A DNA stretch of 64,000 nucleotides. It comes from Glutamicibacter uratoxydans. Its GTDB lineage: Bacteria; Actinomycetota; Actinomycetes; Actinomycetales; Micrococcaceae. Position 1 is the first letter of the stretch. Each line of letters begins with the position of its first letter. Of the stretch, positions 58,494-64,000 are shown one piece after another. The stretch spans positions 62,001 to 126,000 of the forward strand of contig NZ_BJNY01000007.1 of the NCBI RefSeq assembly GCF_006539925.1, in the 5' to 3' direction. The position numbers and the translations under genes are program-made. A model generated the notes under the pieces. That model ran no database searches. It was not told the origin of the DNA and worked only from the letters and a program-made list of their open reading frames with translations.

Positions 58494-58760
58494 ATGAATG
58501 CTAATCGAATCAATCCCTACACGGGTCTCCCTCCGAAGAGAAACGCGAAATTTACTGTCATTCAGCTCAAGGGGCAGGATGATCGCTACGTAATTATCGA
58601 TGCCAGTGGAGCACACCAGTCTCGAATTCTTACTAAGCCTCAACTTGATATCGCCACTCAGCACACCATCAATGCAGCTTCCTCTCCAACTAGCGGCGCA
58701 CTCGATGACCTTGGGCAAGCACTGGTAAATTTCCGGTACGAGCACGGAGCAGCAGGATAA
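58494..58760 (+). CDS. Small accessory protein, unknown
   Basis: An 88-residue soluble protein (MNANRINPYTGLPPKRNAKF at the start; VIQLKGQDDRYVIIDASGAH in the middle). GAGGTG lies 6 bases before ATG 58494, a good ribosome site. It follows the 57645-58436 ORF by 57 bases on the same strand and lies inside the repeat-bounded segment. I do not recognise a family. Transcription would end at the hairpin in repeat copy B. Confidence 0.55.
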   Translation: MNANRINPYTGLPPKRNAKFTVIQLKGQDDRYVIIDASGAHQSRILTKPQLDIATQHTINAASSPTSGALDDLGQALVNFRYEHGAAG

Positions 58761-58777
58761 AGTCCCCAACATGAACT

Positions 58778-58873
58778 AGATGCGCAGCAAGCCCTGTCCT
58801 TTGGGGTAGGGCTTGCTGCGTTTTCATGCGCTATTTCAGGTTCAAGCGGCCTGATTTCATCATCCAGTACTCG
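58778..58873. repeat. 96-bp direct repeat, copy B
   Basis: Partner of 57461-57556. It holds a 10-bp hairpin (58786-58795 with 58804-58813) and the 3' end of the intact DUF3817 gene. The distance between copies is 1,317 bases start to start. Confidence 0.85.
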
Positions 58874-59202
58874 AATGGCCAGGTAAGGAACGGCAGGCCC
58901 GACCCGACGCAGCCGGTGAGCCATACCCAGATCTTCCAGCGGAAGGTGAATGCCGTCAGCGTGGTGATGACGAGGTAGGCAAGCCAGGTCAGACCATGCG
59001 CCCAGCCGAAGATCGTCACGCCCATGGCGTTGCCGTTGATGAAGTACTTGAAGACCATGGCGGTCAGCATGCCGATCCACGTGACCACTTCTACGAAGGA
59101 AACAATGCGGAACAGCCGCCGGATGCCCTGCTGCCATCTAGCTGAACCCCGCAGTTCAGCTGCCGGCGTCAGCGCAGGGGCGGCCTGATCGGTCATCGTC
59201 AC
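58831..59202 (-). CDS. DUF3817 integral membrane protein
   Basis: A 123-residue protein with three hydrophobic helices. GTG 59202 is preferred: AAGGAG lies 7 bases upstream. Conserved features are RRLFRIVSFVEVVTWIGMLT, the polar VFGWAHGLTWLAYLVI-type segment (here TIFGWAHGLTWLAYLVI) and LPFLTWPFEYWMMKSGRLNL near the end. DUF3817 proteins are small actinobacterial membrane proteins of unknown function. Its 3' end lies in the duplicated 96-bp repeat. It follows the amidohydrolase gene on the same strand by 40 bases. Confidence 0.85.
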   Translation of the reverse strand: MTMTDQAAPALTPAAELRGSARWQQGIRRLFRIVSFVEVVTWIGMLTAMVFKYFINGNAMGVTIFGWAHGLTWLAYLVITTLTAFTFRWKIWVWLTGCVGSGLPFLTWPFEYWMMKSGRLNLK

Positions 59203-59242
59203 GAATTTGCTCCTTCAACGCCAAAAGACAATCCCGCCTAGG

Positions 59243-60709
59243 CTACCTCACGGGGAAGGTGGAAGGGAAAAGCTCAGCTGTTTCTCGTTTCTTGAAATCG
59301 CTGCTGCTGAAAGACGCCACATACTTGTCCATGAAATTCTGCGCCTTGAGCACATAGCTGCTGGTATCGACGGTGACGATTTCCTTGTCTTCGACGATGG
59401 TCTTGCCCGCCACGACAACGCGGTTGATATCGCGCCCGTCGCCGTTCATGATCAGCGTGCGGATGGGGTCTACGTGCGGACCCATGTGGGTCGAGGCCAG
59501 GTCCACGACGAAGTAGTCGGCCTGGGCTCCGACGCTCAGCCGGCCGATGTCATCACGGCCCAGTGCACGGGCCGGCTCGACGGTGGCGGCGCGGTACAGG
59601 TCTTCGGCAAGTGCAGTCGAGCGGTCGGCAGTAATGGTCTTGGTCATCGCCATGGCCAGGTCCAGGCCGTGGATCATGTTCGGCGGGGCCGAATCGGTGC
59701 CCATGACAACACGCGTGCCCTTGGCAAGATATTCGTCGAAATTGTCGATGCAGCCGCCGTAGTGGGCGGTGGGGATTGGACAGAAGATCACCGAGGTGCC
59801 GTTCTCTCCCAGCAGCTTCACGTCGTCACCCTGCCCGTACTTCTCAGGCATATGCTGGTGACCCGGGACGGTCCAGACGTGCGGGATGAACGTCTTTTCC
59901 TTGAGGAACCCGATGTCATGCAGGTACGGGATGGAGCGCTTGCCGGTGCGCTGGAAAATCATCTCGATCTCCCCCAGCCCCTGGGCGGCATGCAGCCTGA
60001 CAGGGATGTCCAGCTCGTCGGCTGCGGTTCGAGTCATCTTCAAGGTGCGCTCGGTCTGCGTTTCGATGCGGGCTGGCAGCAGCGCGGCGCGGATCCGGCC
60101 GTCGGCGCTGCCGTCGTAGTCGTCGGCGAAGCGCAGAGCCTGCTGCAGGCCGTCGATGCCCTTGGCTTCGTCCTCGTGCAGCATGACGCTGCTCCCGTCG
60201 GTATACGGAACCAAGGCCCGGTAGCTGGGGCCAAGATAGCCGCGGATGCCCAGGTCCTTCACCGCTCCGGCCAACAGGGCCATATCGTCATAGTCCTCGC
60301 ACCACGGGAAATAGGTTTCCGCGGCAATGGGCATGATCGTGGTGATGCCGTTGCGCACCAGCTGGCTGATGGCGAATTGGCGGCGGAAGAGCATTTCTTC
60401 CTGAGTGAAGACCGCACCGTGGTTGTGCAGGTACTCCTGCGACCACATCAGCCCGAAGCGCCGATCCCCTGACGGCCAGGAATCAAACAGCGCGTGGTCG
60501 ATGTCCGCCAGCGCATTGGTATCCACAAATCCAGGGGACAAGATGGCGTGCCCTGCGTCGATTTCCTTGTCCACGCGGCCGGTGTATCCGCGACCGACGA
60601 AGATGATCTTGTCGTCCTCGTGGACCAGTTCACCCTGCGGCCAGATGCAGTGGTCGTCGTTTTCAAAACCAATCACAAAGGCCGCTTTAACACGGGTGAT
60701 CTGTCCCAT
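59243..60709 (-). CDS. Amidohydrolase-family protein with altered first metal motif
   Basis: A 488-residue TIM-barrel amidohydrolase of the chlorohydrolase/deaminase branch. In place of the usual PGxxxxHxH after strand 1 it reads LSPGFVDTNALADIDHALFD, so the HxH pair is missing. Later metal residues look preserved: PVRLHAAQGLGEIEMIF, WTVPGHQHMPEKYG, CPIPTAHYGG and the aspartate in RVVMGTDSAPPNMIHGL. The C-terminal beta domain is present (GRLSVGAQADYFVVDL...VAGKTIVEDKEIV). Catalysis may use fewer metals or a different ligand. The GntR gene lies upstream on the same strand; a GGTATACC palindrome (60767-60774) sits in front. Substrate unknown. Confidence 0.82.
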   Translation of the reverse strand: MGQITRVKAAFVIGFENDDHCIWPQGELVHEDDKIIFVGRGYTGRVDKEIDAGHAILSPGFVDTNALADIDHALFDSWPSGDRRFGLMWSQEYLHNHGAVFTQEEMLFRRQFAISQLVRNGITTIMPIAAETYFPWCEDYDDMALLAGAVKDLGIRGYLGPSYRALVPYTDGSSVMLHEDEAKGIDGLQQALRFADDYDGSADGRIRAALLPARIETQTERTLKMTRTAADELDIPVRLHAAQGLGEIEMIFQRTGKRSIPYLHDIGFLKEKTFIPHVWTVPGHQHMPEKYGQGDDVKLLGENGTSVIFCPIPTAHYGGCIDNFDEYLAKGTRVVMGTDSAPPNMIHGLDLAMAMTKTITADRSTALAEDLYRAATVEPARALGRDDIGRLSVGAQADYFVVDLASTHMGPHVDPIRTLIMNGDGRDINRVVVAGKTIVEDKEIVTVDTSSYVLKAQNFMDKYVASFSSSDFKKRETAELFPSTFPVR

Positions 60710-60763
60710 TCAATACTCCTAGTCAATCGGTGCTGTGACTCAGCTTACCCAAAATTCAGGAAA

Positions 60764-60777
60764 CTTGGTATACCGAA
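60764..60777. promoter_or_regulatory. GntR-type operator candidate before amidohydrolase gene
   Basis: CTTGGTATACCGAA, palindromic core GGTATACC at 60767-60774, between the GntR/FCD gene and the amidohydrolase start. Its form fits GntR/FCD operators but differs from the longer palindrome at 61596. Confidence 0.45.
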
Positions 60778-60782
60778 AATGC

Positions 60783-61484
60783 TCAGTTTTCAGGGTGAAC
60801 TTCAGACTCCACGATGTTGAGATCGTGCTCATGGCGGTCAAGGATCGAACTGACAGAGGCCACAGCACGCTGCGGATCTTCTTCCAAGATGGCACGATAA
60901 ATCTCATCGTGATCATCACTCTCTGATATGGCCGCCCGCACGACGCCAACCGGCGTTACCCAATCTGCATCAATCGACTCAGTCAAGGTTCGATGAAGCA
61001 TGATCAGCAATTCATTATGCGTGGCAGCAAAGACTGCCCGGTGAAAGTCATGATCCGCCGAACGGAAATCTTCCAGGTCACCGGCGGCGGCTGCGTTTCG
61101 ACGCCGCGCAAGCGCCGCTTCCATTGCCTTCAAGTCATCGTCGGTACGGCGTTGCGCAGCCAGTGCAGCCGCGGGGATATCCAGGGCCTGCCTAGTCTCG
61201 ATCACCTCCCGCTCCGAAGTGTTGGCAATACCTCGCCGCAAAGCAATGGCCCGCTCGTCAATAGCGGTGACAAACGTCCCGTCACCTCGCTTAATGCCCA
61301 GTAATCCAGCATGAACCAACGCGCGGACCGCCTCCCTTAATGCGGCACGAGAGAGCCCCAGTTCCGTAGATAGCTCAAGTTCCGACGGTAGCCGCATACC
61401 CAAGCTCCACTGTCCAGAGCTGATGCGTTCACGCATCAGATCAATAGCTTCATCCACGACACTGCGTCGAGTGATTACACCCAT
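60783..61484 (-). CDS. GntR/FadR-family (FCD) regulator
   Basis: A 233-residue regulator. ATG 61484 follows GAGGGGG; the open frame upstream lacks a ribosome site. wHTH: DEAIDLMRERISSGQWSLGM with RLPSELELSTELGLSRAALR and EAVRALVHAGLLGIKRGDGT. The FCD effector domain has the metal-binding residues in SADHDFHRAVFAATHNELLI and later DDHDEIYRAI. It stands between the amidohydrolase and the divergent TIM-barrel/ABC operon; palindromes on both sides suggest it controls both. Confidence 0.88.
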   Translation of the reverse strand: MGVITRRSVVDEAIDLMRERISSGQWSLGMRLPSELELSTELGLSRAALREAVRALVHAGLLGIKRGDGTFVTAIDERAIALRRGIANTSEREVIETRQALDIPAAALAAQRRTDDDLKAMEAALARRRNAAAAGDLEDFRSADHDFHRAVFAATHNELLIMLHRTLTESIDADWVTPVGVVRAAISESDDHDEIYRAILEEDPQRAVASVSSILDRHEHDLNIVESEVHPEN

Positions 61485-61595
61485 AGCGCCCCCTCGGTCA
61501 TCCAATAGTCCGCACGGTTCATTTAACCCTGCACTAATTATTGGGTACTTACTTTTGCGATATTGCCACAAAAACTTTTCGGTTACTAGTCTTAC

Positions 61596-61616
61596 ATCAG
61601 ACATCCGATGTCTGAT
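61596..61616. promoter_or_regulatory. Perfect 21-bp operator palindrome
   Basis: ATCAGACATC-C-GATGTCTGAT, a perfect 10-1-10 inverted repeat ending 11 bases before the start of the TIM-barrel gene. The TCnGACATCnGATGTCnGA form is typical of FCD-type GntR sites. Confidence 0.75.
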
Positions 61617-61627
61617 ACAACTGTTCC

Positions 61628-62677
61628 ATGACGCAGATCACACACGGTGGGATCGATTCATCCCCGGTCCCAGAACCAACATCCAAGGCGCAGAATTTTC
61701 GCATCGGCGCACAATTTACCCGTTTTCCAACGTTGGCCAACGAAGGCCTGCTGGAGAGCCTCCAGGCAGCCTTACACGCAGGATTCTCAGCTATCACGCT
61801 GAACTCGCTGCCTTTGGAAACGCAGAACTCCTCCGAGCAGCAACTTCGCGAAGCCATCGATCAGCTGCTCGAAGCTGATGTCGAGCTAACGCTAGGCCTC
61901 GGCTCCGCGGGCCCAGCAGACGCTCCACTTGCGCTGCGCACCGAAACCGCCAAAATGCTGGAGCTCGGGATCGATCTTGGCTGCAGGGATTTCTTCCTCT
62001 ACACCCGCAGCGTCAGAGATGCCAGCCACCAGCAGCAGCTGCGCCAAATCCTGCACAGCTTGCAGTCCTTGGCATCCATCGCAGCGCAATCCGGAGCCCG
62101 CATCAACTTGAAAACCCACGAAGACCTAGCTTCCAACGAAGTGGCTGCTCTAGTCGAGCAGCTTGACCCGGCGGTCTTTTCCATTGGACTCGACGTCGCG
62201 AACCTCGTAGTGCGCGGTGAAGATCCACTGGCAGTAGCGGAAAAGCTGAGTAACCGAATCGGCAGCACTCATCTTGAAGATCTGGTGCTTTTCCCCATCA
62301 GCAGCGGCTATCGCCGCAGACTTCGCCCCATTGGAGAAGGCGTGCTGGACTACCACCGGCTCATTACCGTGCTCTGGGAAGCCGGTGTTCGAACTTTCAC
62401 GTTGGAACAGCATCAGGGACGGTTTGATACCGAGGTCAGCAACCCCTCGTGGTTCGCGTCCGAACCGCACATCGACCCGGTACAGCTGGGCGCATTGGCT
62501 GGCTATTCCTGGAAAACCTCGCAGCTTGTCCGGTCTGGATCCATCGCAGATCTGGCGCACTGGGATGAGAATCCCAGCGCAGAAACCAAGCTGTCACAGC
62601 TGCAATCCTCAGCTGCGCAGCTGGCGAAGATCCTGGACGACGTATCAACCCGCAACGGATCTTTGGAGGAATCATGA
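61628..62677 (+). CDS. Sugar phosphate isomerase/epimerase-like TIM-barrel protein
   Basis: A 349-residue protein of the AP-endonuclease-2/xylose isomerase-like fold. Barrel strands are visible: GFSAITLNSLPLE, DVELTLGLGSAGPADAPLAL, CRDFFLYTRSV, INLKTHEDLASNEVAALVEQ, FSIGLDVANLVVRGEDPLAV, IGSTHLEDLVLFPISSGY, RPIGEGVLDYHRLITVLWEA and RTFTLEQHQGRFD. The H/E/D positions are those of metal-dependent epimerases. The start lies 11 bases after the operator, and no ribosome site is seen. Its stop overlaps the permease ATG (62674-62677). It probably acts on the imported substrate. Confidence 0.8.
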   Translation: MTQITHGGIDSSPVPEPTSKAQNFRIGAQFTRFPTLANEGLLESLQAALHAGFSAITLNSLPLETQNSSEQQLREAIDQLLEADVELTLGLGSAGPADAPLALRTETAKMLELGIDLGCRDFFLYTRSVRDASHQQQLRQILHSLQSLASIAAQSGARINLKTHEDLASNEVAALVEQLDPAVFSIGLDVANLVVRGEDPLAVAEKLSNRIGSTHLEDLVLFPISSGYRRRLRPIGEGVLDYHRLITVLWEAGVRTFTLEQHQGRFDTEVSNPSWFASEPHIDPVQLGALAGYSWKTSQLVRSGSIADLAHWDENPSAETKLSQLQSSAAQLAKILDDVSTRNGSLEES

Positions 62678-63552
62678 CCTTAAGCGTTGCTTCCGTCCGA
62701 GCCACCCAACAGCGCAGCAACCCCATCGCGGTCTTCCTGAAACGCGATATCCCGCTGAGCATTTTCCTTGGACTTTTTATCCTTCTGGTGGTCGGTCTCT
62801 TGATCGGTCCATGGCTTTGGCCACTGAGCTCAGATGCCATCAATCTTTCCAATGTCCTTCAGGCCCCCAGTGCCGCCCATCCAATGGGAACTGATGACAC
62901 AGGGCGCGACCTATTGGCCCGGTTCCTCGACGGTGGACGGACTTCGGTCTTTGCCGGGCTACTGATTGCAGTGATCGGCGCGGTCCTGGGATGTGCGCTG
63001 GCCTTGATGGCGGGTTCCATGCGAGGCTGGGTTGACTCGGTGTTCACTTGGTTGACCAACTCAATCCTGTGTTTTCCCGCCATTCTGCTGGCCATGGCCA
63101 TCGCGATGGCCATCCGCCCCGGCGTCACTGCGGTGGTCATCGGCCTGTCGCTGCACTCGTTCCCCTGGTATATGCGCACCTTGCGCAGCGAGGTCATGCG
63201 CCTCTACGGCCAGGATTTCATCCGCTCCACCGATGCGATTGGAGCACACCCCGTGCGGATCTTGCTCCGCCATGTGCTTCCGCATTTGATACCCACCATG
63301 ATCCTTCAGATGGCCGCAGTCTTCGGCGCATCGATCCTCTCGCTGGCGGCCTTGGGCTTCCTCGGCTTGGGCGCCCAACCGCCCACCGCTGAATGGGGCG
63401 CCATGATCACCGACGGTCAGCAGTTCTTCCTGACCGGACAGTGGTGGATCGCAGGCTTCCCTGGCCTTGGACTACTCGTTGCAGTAACCCTGACCACGCT
63501 GATTGCTGACCGCGCCCGCGAGGTGCTTGACCCCCGCTCGGACGCGGTCTAG
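62674..63552 (+). CDS. ABC transporter permease, DppC/OppC type
   Basis: A 292-residue permease. Cytoplasmic N-terminus, first helix (LSIFLGLFILLVVGLLIGPW), GTDDTGRDLLARFLDGGRTS, EAA loop DFIRSTDAIGAHPVRILLRH and ending FGASILSLAALGFLGLGAQP then PTAEWGAMITDGQQF. Translation is coupled to the TIM-barrel gene. Unusually, the DppC-type gene precedes the DppB-type gene. Binding protein and ATPases are expected beyond the window. Confidence 0.9.
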   Translation: MTLSVASVRATQQRSNPIAVFLKRDIPLSIFLGLFILLVVGLLIGPWLWPLSSDAINLSNVLQAPSAAHPMGTDDTGRDLLARFLDGGRTSVFAGLLIAVIGAVLGCALALMAGSMRGWVDSVFTWLTNSILCFPAILLAMAIAMAIRPGVTAVVIGLSLHSFPWYMRTLRSEVMRLYGQDFIRSTDAIGAHPVRILLRHVLPHLIPTMILQMAAVFGASILSLAALGFLGLGAQPPTAEWGAMITDGQQFFLTGQWWIAGFPGLGLLVAVTLTTLIADRAREVLDPRSDAV

Positions 63553-63567
63553 GAAAGGAAACAGCTG

Positions 63568-64000
63568 ATGCTCTCCACAATTCTGCGCCGCGTCGGTATT
63601 TCACTGGCAACTATCTTCGGCGCATCTGTCTTCGCATTCATCCTGCTGCGAGTGGTCCCCGGAGATCCTGCCCGCGCGATCGCCGGGGACATGGCCACCG
63701 AAGACGCCGTTGCAGCCCTGCGCGCCGATATGGGATTGGACCAGAACCTCTTCGTCCAGTACTGGCGCTACATGCGTGCTGTCTTTACTGGCGATCTCGG
63801 GTTTTCCTACTCCACCGGCGGAACGGTGAACTCTCTGCTCGGCGACCGCCTGCCAGCCACCATTGAATTGGGCGTTCTTGCGGTGATCTTCGCCATCGGT
63901 ACAGCGGTGCTCTTTGCCTCCCTCGCTGTCTACTCGAATTCGCGCTGGGCCGACAGGTTGCTGCGCACTGCATCATCGCTGGCTATGGGATCTCCTCCAT
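63568..64000 (+). CDS. ABC transporter permease, DppB/OppB type, 3' end cut by window
   Basis: Starts at ATG 63568 with AGGAAAGGAAA upstream; 144 residues are visible. The N-terminus MLSTILRRVGISLATIFGAS, then LLRVVPGDPARAIAGDMATE and FTGDLGFSYSTGGTVNSLLG, is typical of DppB-type permeases. The coupling loop and last helices lie outside the window. It pairs with the preceding DppC-type permease. Confidence 0.88.
   Translation, partial: MLSTILRRVGISLATIFGASVFAFILLRVVPGDPARAIAGDMATEDAVAALRADMGLDQNLFVQYWRYMRAVFTGDLGFSYSTGGTVNSLLGDRLPATIELGVLAVIFAIGTAVLFASLAVYSNSRWADRLLRTASSLAMGSPP

Noticed and set aside
59207-60472. 421-codon plus-strand frame
   Set aside because: Antisense to the amidohydrolase gene; no family motif.
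1-64000. CRISPR arrays, tRNA or rRNA genes
   Set aside because: No regularly spaced short repeats, no TTCGA-type tRNA arms in cloverleaf context and no rRNA-like stretches were found by eye. Apparent repeats are explained by the DUF4822 duplication and the 96-bp pair.

Overview
The window is high-GC chromosomal DNA from an actinobacterium, most likely a member of the Micrococcaceae (Arthrobacter/Glutamicibacter-like). The evidence is strong GC bias at third codon positions, a putrescine oxidase of the Micrococcus/Rhodococcus type, the LldP/LldR/LutABC lactate module, DUF222-HNH, DUF3817 and DUF4188 proteins, and frequent GTG starts and ATGA overlaps. Genes are dense on both strands. I see no tRNA, rRNA, CRISPR array or intact insertion sequence. 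Layout. 1-5.3 kb: 5' part of a putrescine oxidase gene with a divergent TetR regulator, a LapA-like protein, small unknown proteins and a KtrAB potassium system. 5.5-16.7 kb: Lrp regulator; an operon of Rieske ferredoxin, ferredoxin reductase, MFS transporter and DedA-like protein; a BadF/GlcNAc-kinase-type sugar kinase; a DUF3100 membrane protein; a MarR regulator; a SNF2-family ATPase; and an OsmC protein preceded by a SAM-I/IV-like riboswitch. 16.8-28.6 kb: a compact L-carnitine catabolic cluster (XRE-TetR double-HTH regulator, dehydrocarnitine cleavage enzyme, carnitine dehydrogenase, betainyl-CoA thioesterase, peptide-type ABC importer, beta-lactamase-fold hydrolase). It sits between two gene-poor tracts, each carrying a tiny ORF of similar design (basic N-terminus, hydrophobic C-terminus) pointing outward. 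28.6-31.2 kb: a P450 gene with two in-frame stops, a 26-bp perfect palindrome and an HNH/zinc-ribbon protein. 31.2-36.6 kb: lactate regulon (lldR, lldP, lutABC) with three TGGTCnGACCA operators. 36.7-40.5 kb: DUF4188/TetR/MFS, a DUF4190-like protein, YceI. 40.5-53 kb: Opu-type osmoprotectant ABC transporter, FAH-family hydrolase, AGCS and APC amino-acid transporters, HNH/DUF222 protein, CitE-like lyase, NmrA-like protein with divergent TetR. 52.9-55.8 kb: a lipoprotein of two near-identical DUF4822 domains, divergent from a NarL-type two-component pair. 55.8-59.2 kb: a decayed short-chain dehydrogenase, a 2-keto-4-pentenoate hydratase, and a 1.2-kb accessory segment between two 96-bp direct repeats that duplicate the 3' end of a DUF3817 gene. 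59.2-64 kb: an atypical amidohydrolase, a GntR/FCD regulator, a perfect 21-bp operator palindrome and the start of a TIM-barrel/ABC importer operon that runs off the window. Functional logic. The region is dominated by uptake and catabolism of small organic nutrients (putrescine, carnitine, lactate, amino acids, osmoprotectants), each with a local regulator. Carnitine breakdown yields glycine betaine, the likely class of substrate of the Opu system. Several loci (P450, SDR, transposase fragment, 57.5-58.8 kb insert) show recent gain and loss at the module borders. All names come from reading motifs and layout; no database search was possible.
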